Positions 9,993-21,500 of a stretch of 64,000 nucleotides of DNA are shown piece after piece. The DNA is from Axinella damicornis (taxonomy: Eukaryota > Porifera > Demospongiae > Axinellida > Axinellidae): the NCBI GenBank assembly GCA_963931865.1, contig OZ007516.1, positions 309,358 through 373,357 on the forward strand, given 5' to 3'. The position numbers and the translations under genes were made by a program. The notes under the pieces were generated by a model. It was not told where the DNA came from. It worked only from the letters and a program-made list of their open reading frames with translations, and made no database searches. Numbering within the stretch: position 1 is the stretch's first letter; each line of letters starts with the position of its first letter.

Positions 9993-10706
9993 TTAGCGCC
10001 GATAATCGGTTGCTCAGCAGCCTCTGCATGTATACGCATAATGCCTCCTATATTTTGCCTGACCAAAATTCATGAAGATGTTTCTGGCCTTCTGCTGCCC
10101 CTGCAGCACGATTGAGTATATGGTTGCACTCAATTAGCAATGGTGAGCTAATTCATACTCTGTAGCTGATGAGAATGTCTGCCCCCATGCATGTGGCCAT
10201 CAGAGAGTCCTTTGTCGTGAGGAAAACAAGTTCTGGGAGCAACATAGCGGAAAACCTGCATGGTGTGATTGGCAGCCTTAGCAACATATTAGTGCAGGGC
10301 TGCATTGGCAACATAGTCAGCATTTGCAGCATAGCATATTCAGTTTGGGCCATGGCTGATTTGCAAATTGGCATCTTTGGTATATATTTTCAGCAATCTG
10401 TTTTGCTAGTTATATGAAATCTCTTCAACGCCTACCAGATTGTCAGCATAACATTTCAAGTTTCCGACATTTCAACTATAGTGATAACTTATACTCTCCT
10501 TCAACTGTAAACAGAGACTCAAGGGCTGTTTTGACCAGGCCAGGCTTTGGTCGCCTCAGTTGCATCTCGGTGCCGCCTCCACTGTGGTGATTCTAACACT
10601 GCAGAACTTTTATCTGCACACCTGTCTCACGTCCTCAATCAGTCCTCCCATATACGTATGATGCCCTTAACTTGGGGCTCTACTGCGCTTACTGGCTGTC
10701 TTTACC
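9993..10706. other. Gene-poor region between SINE relic and Penelope-like relics
   Basis: No supported gene. Short overlapping frames on both strands at 10153-10417 reflect a mildly repetitive stretch with recurring GCAACATA (near 10239, 10281 and 10307) and GCAGCATA. The part next to 10707 may be further decayed sequence of the minus-strand Penelope-like copy, since a motif like its 'NGYP' region lies just inside that boundary. Confidence 0.4.
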
Positions 10707-10883
10707 ATGTGTCTGATACCCATTCCCTTCCACGATTCCTCTGAGACGTCCTTCGTTTGTTACCACATCGATGCCCAGAGTGACAGATTGTCCCCTGAAG
10801 CAGGAGACCACACCTTCCTTTGCACGTTGAGGGTGGGCGGGAGGAGAAATACAGGCAATGCTCTGTGTGTGTGTGTGTGTGTG

Positions 10884-10928
<45 letters not shown>

Positions 10929-11329
10929 CCTGTAGTGTCGAGGGATCCATTGTGTTTGTGGTGGAGTTGTGTGTCAAGGAACGATAGTTTTTGTTGAAGG
11001 TGATGGTGGGACGTATGCTGTAAGGTGATCGCGCAGAAAGTATCATCAGCGTACTGATCTCCAGATTGTGGGTGGACGCACATGCAGTTGTCCTGAGGGC
11101 TACCTCCTGGAATAGTTGTTTGCTACCACAGGGATACAGGAGAGCCCACTGCAGCTCCATTGGCTAGTCCGTTTGCAGTATGATCCCTGGAATTTGTAAT
11201 AATTATGTTGTACACAGACACATGTACAGTGGTGTGGGTGGTATAGATCTGTCTGCTCCACAAGGCTATCATTGTCATTTGGTCTGCTATGCACCACCTC
11301 CAAGATCAGGGCATTGGAAACAGTGTGTC
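10707..11329 (-). mobile_element. Penelope-like element reverse transcriptase fragment, decayed, minus strand
   Basis: Minus-strand frames, shifted relative to one another, match consecutive parts of a Penelope-like reverse transcriptase. In order: a segment ending SCIPVVANNYS (family 'GSPVSPVVAN'), the catalytic YADD at 11053-11042 in QYADDTF, then KLSFLDTQLHHKHNGSLDTT, and a remnant of the 'CLYFSSHHP' block (HCLYFSSRPPS). Where the family's 'YRKPTHTD' motif belongs there is instead a CA microsatellite and a 41-base C run. Several frameshifts and the homopolymer make it non-functional. The GIY-YIG endonuclease and the N-terminal part are absent. It is a mirror copy of the plus-strand fragment that begins at 11330. 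Confidence 0.8.
10864..10926 (+). repeat. TG microsatellite followed by a 41-base G homopolymer
   Basis: About ten TG units (10864-10883) run through TT into 41 consecutive G (10886-10926). It lies inside the minus-strand Penelope-like fragment, where the other copy has ACCCACCCACACAG. The proline- and glycine-run frames across it are artefacts. The run length is likely to vary and may be mis-sequenced. A G run this long can form quadruplex structures. Confidence 0.95.
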
Positions 11330-11862
11330 AAATCACTGCTTTCCAATGTCCTATTGGATGAGGCCTTTAATTGGAGGTGGTGCATAGTAGACTGAATGAC
11401 GATGACACACTGATGGAGCGGACAGATCTATACCACCCACACAGGTGCATGGCCCACCTTTTTCAGTTGTGTCTGTGAACAAAATGCTTCAAGTTTCAAG
11501 GAATGTACGACAAACAGATGCAATGGGGTCTCCTGTATACCTGTGGTTGCAAAGGAGGTGCCCTCGAGACAGCTGTGTATATTCACCCAGAATCTGGAGA
11601 CACTACACTGATGACGTTTTCTTTCTGATGAAGAAGACATGTAGAAGCTGAAGAATTAGCCATCTTACAGCATACACCCCACCATCCACCACCTTCACCA
11701 TGGAACAGGAGAAGGGTGGAGAACTTGACACACTACTCCACCACGAGAGCAAGGGATCCCTCGACATAAATTACAGAAAACCCACCCACACAGACCGTTG
11801 CCTATATTTCTCCTCCCACCACCCTCAACATGAAGGTGTGGTCTTCATAGAGGACGAACTGT
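11330..11862 (+). mobile_element. Penelope-like element reverse transcriptase fragment, decayed, plus strand
   Basis: Consecutive plus-strand matches to a Penelope-like reverse transcriptase: DAMGSPV near 11515-11540, a 'PVVAKEV' remnant in another frame near 11540, the catalytic YTDD at 11604-11615 within WRHYTDDVFFLMKK, then FTMEQEKGGELDTLLHHESKGSLD and YRKPTHTDRCLYFSSHHPQH near 11695-11835. The order and spacing are those of the family (motif with GSPV, then YxDD, then the conserved 'YRKPTHTD' block). Frame changes between motifs show decay. The fragment is cut on its right by the satellite at about 11863, at a point where the mirror copy continues for about 80 bp more. Confidence 0.82.
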
Positions 11863-12540
11863 GCTCCACTAGTGGAGAGGGCCAGGGCAGCTAGCTGGGC
11901 TAGCATGCTCCACTAGTGGAGAGGGCCAGGGCAGCTAGCTGGGCTAGCAGGCTCCACTAGTGGAGAGGGCCAGGGCAGCTAGCTGGGCTAGCATGCTCCA
12001 CTAGTGGAGAGGGCCAGGGCAGCTAGCTGGGCTAGCATGCTACACTAGGGGAGAGGGCCAAAGCAGCTAGCTGGGCTAGCATGCTCCACTAGGGCCAGGG
12101 CAGCTAGCTGGGCTAGCATGCTCCACTAGGGTCAGGGCAGCTAGCTGGGCTAGCATGCTCCACTAGTGGAGAGGGCCAGGGCAGCTAGCTGGGCTAGCAT
12201 GCTCCACTAGGGTCAGGGCAGCTAGCTGGGCTAGCATGCTCCACTAGTGGAGAGGGCCAGGGCAGCTACCTGGGCTAGCATGCTCCACTAGTGGAGAGGG
12301 CCAGGGCAGCTAGCTGGGCTAGCATGCTCCACTAGTGGAGAGGGCCAGGGCAGCTAGCTGGGCTAGCATGCTCCACTAGTGGAGAGGGCCAGGGCAGCTA
12401 GCTGGGCTAGCATGCTCCACTAGTGGAGACGGCCAGGGCAGCAAGCTGGGCTAGCATGCTCCACTAGTGGAGAGGGCCAGGGCAGCTAGCTGGGCTAGCA
12501 TGCTCCACTAGGGCCAGGGCAGTTAGCTGGGCTAGCATGC
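11863..12540 (-). repeat. Satellite array, inverted leading block
   Basis: About 16 tandem monomers of the same satellite as the rest of the window, but in reverse complement. They read CTCCACTAGTGGAG, AGGGCCAGGG, CAGCTAGCTG, GGCTAGCATG. Both 44-bp and 37-bp forms are present. The block starts directly at the truncated Penelope-like fragment and ends at the orientation switch. Confidence 0.97.
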
Positions 12541-12585
12541 CACTAGTGGAGCATGCTAGCCCAGCTAGCTGCCCTGGCCCTCTCC
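12505..12585. repeat. Orientation switch of the satellite (palindrome centre)
   Basis: Leftward monomers end GGGCTAGCATGC (to 12540), then CACTAGTG (12541-12548) forms the centre, then GAGCATGCTAGCCC starts the rightward monomers. A symmetric junction would carry CTCCACTAGTGGAG, so three bases are missing on the left side of the centre. Monomer types on the two arms differ in order (a 37-bp form with GCTAACTG is first on the left; a 44-bp form with GCTAGCTG is first on the right). The arms are therefore related but not mirror copies. Confidence 0.9.
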
Positions 12586-15514
12586 ACTAGTGGAGCCTGC
12601 TAGCCCAGCTAACTGCCCTGGCCCTAGTGGAGCATGCTAGCCCAGCTAGCAGCCCTGGCCCTCTCCACTAGTGGAGCATGCTAGCCCAGTTAGCTGCCCT
12701 GACCCTAGTGGAGCATGCTAGCCCAGCTAGCTGCCCTGGCCCAAGTGGAGCATGCTAGCCCAGCTAGCTGCCCTGGCCCTAGTGGAGCATGCTAGCCCAG
12801 CTAGCTGCCTAGGCCCACTCCACTAGTGGAGCATGCTAGCCCAGCTAGCTGCTTTGGCCCTCTCCACTAGTGGAGCATGCTAGCCCAGCTAGCTGCCCTG
12901 GCCCTCTCCACTAGTGGAGCATGCTAGCCCAACTAGCTGCCCTGGCCCTCTCCACAAGTGGAGCATGCTAGCCCAGCTAGCTGCCCTGGCACTCTCCACT
13001 AGTGGAGCATGCTAGCCCAGCTAGCTGCCCTGGCCTTCTCCACTAGTGGAGCATGCTAGCCCAGCTAGCTGCCCTGGCCCTCTCCACTAGTGGAGCATGC
13101 TAGCCAACCTAGCTGCCATGGCCCTAGTGGAGCATGCTAGCACAACTAGCTTCCCTGGCCCTCTCCACTAGTGGAGCATGCTAGCTGCCCTGGACCTATT
13201 GGAGCATGCTAGCCCAGCTAGCTGCCCTGGCCCTCTCCACTTGTGGAGCATGCTAGCCCAGCTAGCTGCCCTGGCCCTCTCCACTAGTGGAGCATGCTAG
13301 CCCAGCTAGCTGCCCTGGCCCTCTCCACTAGTGGAGCATGCTAGCCCAGCTAGCTGCCCTGGCCCTCTCCACTAGTGGAGCATGCTAGCCCAGCTAGCTG
13401 CCCTGGCCCTCTCCACTAGTGGAGCATGCTAGCCCAGCTAGCTGCCCTGGCCCTCTCCACTAGTAGAGCATGCTAGCCCAGCTAGCTGCCCTGGCCCTCT
13501 CCACTAGTGGAGCATGCTAGCCCAGCTAGCTGCCCTGACCCTAGTGGAGCATGCTAGCCCAGCTAGTTGCCCTGGCCCTAGTGGAGCATGCTAGCCCAGC
13601 TAGCTGCTTTGGCCCTCTCCACTATTGGAGCATGCTAGCCCAGCTAGCTGCCCTGGCCCTCTCCACTAGTGGAGCCTGCTAGCCCAGCTAACTGCCCTGG
13701 CCCTAGTGGAGCATGCTAGCCCAGCTATCAGCCCTGGCCCTCTCCACTAGTGGAGCATGCTAGCCCAGCTAGCTGCCCTGACCCTAGTGGAGCATGCTAG
13801 CCCAGCTAGCTGCCCTTGCCCAAGTGGAGCATGCTAGCCCAGCTAGCTGCCCTGGCCCTAGTGGAGCATGCTAGCCCAGCTAGCTACCTTGGCCCACTCC
13901 ACTAGTGGAGCATGCTAGCCCAGCTAGCTGCTTTGGCCCTCTCCACTAGTGGAGCATGCTAGCCCAGCTAGCTGCCCTGGCCCTCTCCACTAGTGGAGCC
14001 TGCTAGCCCAGCTAACTGCCCTGGCCCTAGTGGAGCATGCTAGCCCAGCTAGCAGCCCTGACCCTAGTGGAGCATGCTAGCCCAGCTAGCTGCCCTGGCC
14101 CTAGTGGAGCATGCTAGCCCAGCTAGCTGCCCTGGCCCTAGTGGAGCATGCTAGCCCAGCTAGCTGCCTTGGCCCACTCCACTAGTGGAGCATGCTAGCC
14201 CAGCTAGCTGCCCTGGCCCTCTCCACTAGTGGAGCCTTCTAGCCCAGCTAGCTGCCCTGGCCCTAGTGGAGCATGGTAGCCCAGCTAGCTGCCCTGGACC
14301 TCTCCACTAGTGGAGCATGCTAGCCCAGCTAGCTGCCCTGGACTTAGTGGAGCATGGTAGCCCAGCTAGCTGCCCTGGCCCTCTCCACTAGTGGAGCCTG
14401 CTAGCCCAGCTAACTGCCCTGGACCTCTCCACTAGTGGAGCATGCTAGCCCAACTAGCTGCCCTGGCCCTGGTGGAGCATTCTAGCCCAGCTAGCTGCCC
14501 TGGCCCTCTCCACTAGTGGAGCCTGCTAGCCCAGCTAACTGCCCTGGCCCTAGTGGAGCATGCTAGCCCAGCTAGCAGCCCTGGCCCTCTCCACTAGTGG
14601 AGCATGCTAGCCCAGCTAGCAGCCCTGGCCCTCTCCACTAGTGGAACATGCTAGCCCAGCTAGCTGCCCTGGCCCTAGTGGAGCATGCTAGCCCAGATTG
14701 CTGCCTTGGCCCTCTCCACTAGTGGAGGATGCTAGCCCAGCTAGCTGCCCTGGCACTCTCCACTAGTGGAGCCTGCTAGCCCAGCTAGCTGCCCTGGCCC
14801 TGGTGGAGCATGCTAGCCCAGTTAGCTGCCCTGGACCTCTCCACTAGTGGAGCATGCTAGCCCAGCTAGCTGCCCTGGCCCTAGTGGAGCATGCTAGCCC
14901 CGCTAGCTGCCCTGGCCCTCTCCACTAGTGGAGCATGCTAGCCCAGCTAGCTGCCCTGGCCCTCTCCACTAGTGGAGCATGCTAGCCCAGCTAGCTGCCC
15001 TGGCCCTCTCCACTAGTGGGGCATGCTACCCCAGCTAACTGCCCTGGCCCTAGTGGAGCATGCTAGCCCAGCTAGCTGCCCTGCCCCTAGTGGAGCATGC
15101 TAGCCCAGCTAGCTGCCCTGGCCTTAGTGGAGCATGCTAGCCCAGCTAGCTGCCCTGGCCCTAGTGGAGCATGCTAGCCCAGCTAGCTGCCCTGGCCCTA
15201 GTGGAGCATGCTAGCCCGGCTAGCTGCCCTGGCCCTAGTGGAGCATGCTAGCCCAGCTAGCTGCCCTGGCCCTAGTGGAGCATGCTAGCCCAGCTAGCTG
15301 CCCTGGCTCTAGTGGAGCATGCTAGCCCAGCTAGTTGCCCTGGCCCTAGTGGAGCATGCTAGCCCAGCTAGCTGCCCTAGCCCTAGAGGAGCATGCTAGC
15401 CCAGCTAGCTGCCCTGGCCCTAGTGGAGCATGCTAGCCCAGCTAGCTGCCTTGGCCCTCTCCACTAGTGGAGCATGCTAGCCCAGCTAGCTGCCTTGGCC
15501 CTCTCCACTAGTGG

Positions 15515-18500
15515 AGCCTACTAGCCCAGCTAGCTGCCGTGGCCCTCTCCACTAGTGGAGCATGCTAGCCCAGCTAGCTGCCCTGGCCCTCTCCACTAGT
15601 GGAGCATGCTAGCCCAGTTAGCTGCCCTGGCCCTCTCCACTAGTGGAGCATGCTAGCACAGCTAGCTGCCCTGGCCCTCTCCACTAGTGGAGCATGCTAG
15701 ACCAGCTAGCTGCCCTGGACCTATTGGAGCATGCTATCCCAGCTAGCTGCCCTGACCCTCTCCACTTGTGGAGCATGCTAGCCCAGCTAGCTGCCCTGGC
15801 CCTCTCCACTAGTGGAGCATGCTAGCCCAGCTAGCTGCCCTGGCCCTCTCCACTAGTGGAGCATGCTAGCCCAGCTAGCTGCCCTGGCCCTCTCCACTAG
15901 TGGAGCATGCTATCCCAGCTAGCTGCCCTGGCCCTCTCCACTAGTGGAGCCTGCTAGCCCAGCTAACTGCCCTGGCCCTAGTGGAGCATGCTAGCCCAGC
16001 TAGCAGCCCTGGCCCTCTCCACTAGTGGAGCATGCTAGCCCAGTTAGCTGCCCTGACCCTGGTGGAGCATGCTAGCCCAGCTAGCTGCCCTGGCCCAAGT
16101 TGAGCATGCTAGCCCAGCTAGCTGCCCTGGCCCTAGTGGAGCATGCTAGCCCAGCTAGCTGCCTTGGCCCACTCCACTAGTGGAGCATGCTAGCCCAGCT
16201 AGCTGCTTTGGCCCTCTCCACTAGTGGAGCATGCTAGCCCAGCTAGCTGCCCTGGCCCTCTCCACTAGTGGAGCCTGCTAGCCCAGCTAACTGCCCTGGC
16301 CCTAGTAGAGCATGCTAGCCTAGCTAGCAGCCCTGGCCCATCTCCACTAGTGGAGCATGCTAGCCCAGCTAGCTGCCCTGACCCTAGTGGAGCATGCTAG
16401 CCCAGCTAGCTGCCCTGGCCCTAGTGGAGCATGCTAGCCCAGCTAGCTGCCCTGGCCCTAGTGGAGCATGCTAGCCCAGCTAGCTGCCTTGGCCCACTCC
16501 ACTAGTGGAGCATGCTAACCCAGCTAGCTGCCCTGGCCCTCTCCACTAGTGGAGCCTTCTAGCCCAGTTAGCTGCCCTGGCCCTAGTGGAGCATGCTAGT
16601 CCAGCTAGCTGCCCTGGACCTCTCCACTAGTGGAGCATGCTAGCCCAGCTAGCTGCCCTGGCCTTAGTGGAGCATGCTAGCCCAGCTAGCTGCCCTGGCC
16701 CTCTCCACTAGTGGAGCCTGCTAGCCCAGCTAACTGCCCTGGACCTCTCCACTAGTGGAGCATGCTAGCCCAGCTAGCTGCCCTGGCCCTAGTGGAGCAT
16801 TCTAGCCCAGCTAGCTGCCCTGGCCCTCTCCACTAGTGGAGCCTGCTAGCCCAGCTAACTGCCCTGGCCCTAGTGGAGCATGCTAGCCCAGCTAGCAGCC
16901 CTGGCCCTCTCCACTAGTGGAGCATGCTAGCCCAGCTAGCAGCCCTGGCCCTCTCCACTAGTGGAGCATGCTAGCCCAGCTAGCTGCCCTGGCCCTAGTG
17001 GAGCATGCTAGCCAATCTAGCTGCCTTGGCCCTCTCCACTAGTGGAGCATGCTAGCCCAGCTAGCTGCCCTGGCCCTCTCCACTAGTGGAGCCTGCTAGT
17101 CCAGTTAGCTGCCCTGGCCCTAGTGGAGCATGTTTGCCCAGCTAGCTGCCCTGGACCTCTCCACTAGTGGAGCATGCTAGCCCAGCTAGCTGCCCTGGCC
17201 CTCTCCACTAGTGGAGCATGCTAGCCCAGCTAGCTGCCCTGGCCCTCTCCACTAGTGGAGCATGCTAGAACAGCTAGCTGCCTTGGCCCTCTCCACTAGT
17301 GGAGCATGCTAGACCAGCTAGCTGCCCTGGACCTATTGGAGCATGCTAGCCCAGCTAGCTGCCCTTACCCTCTGCACTTGTTGAGCATGCTAGCCCAGCT
17401 AGCTGCCCTGGCCCTCTCCACTAGTGGAGCATGCTAGCCCAGCTAGCTGCCCTGGCCCTCTCCACTAGTGGAGCATGCTAGCCCAGCAAGCTGCCCTGGC
17501 CCTCTCCACAAGTGGAGCATGCTAGCCCAGCCAGCTGCCCTGGCCCTCTCCACTAGTGGAGCATGCTAGCCCAGCTAGCTGCCCTGACCCTAGTGGAACA
17601 TGCTAGCCCAGCTAGTTTCCCTGGCCCTAGTGGACCATGCTAGCCCAGCTAGCTGCCCTGGACCTCTCCACTAGTGGAGCATGCTAGCCCAGCTAGCTGC
17701 CCTAGCCCTCTCCACTAGTGGAGCATGCTAGCCCAGCTAGCTGCCCTGGCCCTCTCCACTAGTGGAGCATGCTAGCCCAGCTAGCTGCCCTGGCCCTCTC
17801 CACTAGTGGAGCATGCTAGCCCAGGTAGCTGCCCTGGCCCTACTGGAGCATGCTAGCACAACTAGCTTCCCTAGCCCAGCTAGCTGCCCTGGACCTATTG
17901 GAGCATGCTAGCCCAGCTAGCTGCGCTGGCCCTCTCCACTAGTGGAGCATGCTAGCCCTGCTAGCTGCCCTGGCCCTCTCCACTAGTGGAGCATGCTAGC
18001 CCAGCTAGCTGCCCTGGCCCTCTCCACTAGTGGAGCATGCTAGCCCAGCTAGCTGCCCTGGCCCTCTCCACTAGTGGAGCATGCTAGCCCAGCTAGCTGC
18101 CCTGGCCTTCTCCACTAGTGGAGCATGCTAGCCCAGCTAGCTGCCCTGGCCCTCTCCACTAGTGGAGCATGCTAGCCCAACTAGCTGCCCTGGCCCTCTC
18201 CACTAGTGGAGCATGCTAGCCCAGCTAGCTGCCCTAGCCCTCTCCACTAGTGGAGCATGCTAGCCCAACTAGCTGCCCTGGCCCTCTCCACAAGTGGAGC
18301 ATGCTAGCCCAGCTAGCTGCCCTGGCACTCTCCACTAGTGGAGCATGCTGGCCCAGCTAGCTGCCCTGGCCTTCTCCACTAGTGGAGCATGCTAGCCCAG
18401 CTAGCTGCCCTGGCCCTCTCCACTAGTGGAGCATGCTAGCCCAGCTAGCTGCCATGGCCCTAGTGGAGCATGCTAGCACAACTAGCTTCCCTGGCCCTCT

Positions 18501-21500
18501 CCACTAGTGGAGCATGCTAGCTGCCCTGGACCTATTGGAGCATGCTAGCCCAGCTAGCTGCCCTGGCCCTCTCCACTTGTGGAGCATGCTAGCCCAGCTA
18601 GCTGCCCTGGCCCTCTCCACTAGTGGAGCATGCTTGCCCAGCTAGCTGCCCTGGCCCTCTCCACTAGTGGAGCATGCTAGCCCAGCTAGCTGCCCTGGCC
18701 CTCTTCACTAGTGGAGCATGCTAGCCCAGCTAGCTGCCCTGGCCCTCTCCACTAGTAGAGCATGCTAGCCCAGCTAGCTGCCCTGGCCCTCTCCACTAGT
18801 GGAGCATGCTAGCCCAGCTAGCTGCCCTGACCCTAGTGGAGCATGCTAGCCCAGCTAGTTGCCCTGGCCCTAGTGGAGCATGCTAGCCCAGCTAGCTGCT
18901 TTGGCCCTCTCCACTAGTGGAGCATGCTAGCCCAGCTAGCTGCCCTGGCCCTCTCCACTAGTGGAGCCTGCTAGCCCAGCTAACTGCCCTGGCCCTAGTG
19001 GAGCATGCCAGCCCAGCTATCAGCCCTGGCCCTCTCCACTAGTGGAGCATGCTAGCCCAGCTAGCTGCCCTGACCCTAGTGGAGCATGCTAGCCCAGCTA
19101 GCTGCCCTTGCCCAAGTGGAGCATGCTAGCCCAGCTAACTGCCCTGGCCCTAGTGGAGCATGCTAGCCCAGCTAGCTACCTTGGCTCACTCCACTAGTGG
19201 AGCATGCTAGCCCAGCTAGCTGCTTTGGCCCTCTCCACTAGTGGAGCATGCTAGCCCAGCTAGCTGCCCTGGCCCTCTCCACTAGTGGAGCCTGCTAGCC
19301 CAGCTAACTGCCCTGGCCCTAGTGGAGCATGCTAGCCCAGCTAGCAGCCCTGGCCCTCTCCACTAGTGGAGCATGCTAGCCCAGCTAGCTGCCCTGACCC
19401 TAGTGGAGCATGCTAGCCCAGCTAGCTGCCCTGGCCCTAGTGGAGCATGCTAGCCCAGCTAGCTGCCCTGGCCCTAGTGGAGCATGCTAGCCCAGCTAGC
19501 TGCCTTGGCCCACTCCACTAGTGGAGCATGCTAGCCCAGCTAGCTGCCCTGGCCCTCTCCACTAGTGGAGCCTTCTAGCCCAGCTAGCTGCCCTGGCCCT
19601 AGTGGAGCATGGTAGCCCAGCTAGCTGCCCTGGACCTCTCCACTAGTGGAGCATGCTAGCCCAGCTAGCTGCCCTGGACTTAGTGGAGCATGGTAGCCCA
19701 GCTAGCTGCCCTGGCCCTCTCCACTAGTGGAGCCTGCTAGCCCAGCTAACTGCCCTGGACCTCTCCACTAGTGGAGCATGCTAGCCCAACTAGCTGCCCT
19801 GGCCCTGGTGGAGCATTCTAGCCCAGCTAGCTGCCCTGGCCCTCTCCACTAGTGGAGCCTGCTAGCCCAGCTAACTGCCCTGGCCCTAGTGGAGCATGCT
19901 AGCCCAGCTAGCAGCCCTGGCCCTCTCCACTAGTGGAGCATGCTAGCCCAGCTAGCAGCCCTGGCCCTCTCCACTAGTGGAACATGCTAGCCCAGCTAGC
20001 TGCCCTGGCCCTAGTGGAGCATGCTAGCCCAGATTGCTGCCTTGGCCCTCTCCACTAGTGGAGGATGCTAGCCCGGCTAGCTGCCCTGGCCCTAGTGGAG
20101 CATGCTAGCCCAGCTAGCTGCCCTGGCCCTAGTGGAGCATGCTAGCCCAGCTAGCTGCCCTGGCTCTAGTGGAGCATGCTAGCCCAGCTAGTTGCCCTGG
20201 CCCTAGTGGAGCATGCTAGCCCAGCTAGCTGCCCTAGCCCTAGTGGAGCATGCTAGCCCAGCTAGCTGCCCTGGCCCTAGTGGAGCATGCTAGCCCAGCT
20301 AGCTGCCTTGGCCCTCTCCACTAGTGGAGCATGCTAGCCCAGCTAGCTGCCTTGGCCCTCTCCACTAGTGGAGCCTACTAGCCCAGCTAGCTGCCGTGGC
20401 CCTCTCCACTAGTGGAGCATGCTAGCCCAGCTAGCTGCCCTGGCCCTCTCCACTAGTGGAGCATGCTAGCCCAGCTAGCTGCCCTGGCCCTCTCCACTAG
20501 TGGAGCATGCTAGCACAGCTAGCTGCCCTGGCCCTCTCCACTAGTGGAGCATGCTAGACCAGCTAGCTGCCCTGGACCTATTGGAGCATGCTATCCCAGC
20601 TAGCTGCCCTGACCCTCTCCACTTGTGGAGCATGCTAGCCCAGCTAGCTGCCCTGGCCCTCTCCACTAGTGGAGCATGCTAGCCCAGCTAGCTGCCCTGG
20701 CCCTCTCCACTAGTGGAGCATGCTAGCCCAGCAAGCTGCCCTGGCCCTCTCCACTAGTGGAGCATGCTATCCCAGCTAGCTGCCCTGGCCCTCTCCACTA
20801 GTGGAGCCTGCTAGCCCAGCTAACTTCCCTGGCCCTAGTGGAGCATGCTAGCCCAGCTAGCAGCCCTGGCCCTCTCCACTAGTGGAGCATGCTAGCCCAG
20901 TTAGCTGCCCTGACCCTAGTGGAGCATGCTAGCCCAGCTAGCTGCCCTGGCCCAAGTGGAGCATGCTAGCCCAGCTAGCTGCCCTGGCCCTAGTGGAGCA
21001 TGCTAGCCCAGCTAGCTGCCTTGGCCCACTCCACTAGTGGAGCATGCTAGCCCAGCTAGCTGCTTTGGCCCTCTCCACTAGTGGAGCATGCTAGCCCAGC
21101 TAGCTGCCCTGGCCCTCTCCACTAGTGGAGCCTGCTAGCCCAGCTAACTGCCCTGGCCCTAGTAGAGCATGCTAGCCCAGCTATCAGCCCTGGCCCATCT
21201 CCACTAGTGGAGCATGCTAGCCCAGCTAGCTGCCCTGACCCTAGTGGAGCATGCTAGCCCAGCTAGCTGCCCTGGCCCTAGTGGAGCATGCTAGCCCAGC
21301 TAGCTGCCCTGGCCCTAGTGGAGCATGCTAGCCCAGCTAGCTGCCTTGGCCCACTCCACTAGTGGAGCATGCTAGCCCAGCTAGCTGCCCTGGCCCTCTC
21401 CACTAGTGGAGCATGCTAGCCCAGCTAGCTGCCCTGGCCTTAGTGGAGCATGCTAGCCCAGCTAGCTGCCCTGGCCCTCTCCACTAGTGGAGCCTGCTAG

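Larger units (their letters stand above)
10780..11862. repeat. Head-to-head inverted repeat of two Penelope-like fragments
   Basis: The two fragments are reverse complements meeting at a spacer of about 8 bp (TGTCAAAT, 11326-11333). Innermost arms are GGGCATTGGAAA-CAGTG and CACTGC-TTTCCAATGTCC. Farther out, GGAGGTGGTGCATAG, CAGATCTATACCACCCACAC and ATCTTACAGCATAC-type blocks recur on both arms in mirrored order. Divergence and small indels show that the inversion is old. Confidence 0.85.

Noticed and set aside
10702..11160. Polyproline or polyglycine proteins across the homopolymer, on both strands
   Set aside because: They are translations of C41/G41 and the CA/TG repeat inside a decayed Penelope-like fragment.
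11863..12548. Foldback chimeric read as the sole cause of the inverted satellite block
   Set aside because: Monomer variants on the two sides of the switch do not mirror each other, as they would in a foldback read. Other assembly errors remain possible.
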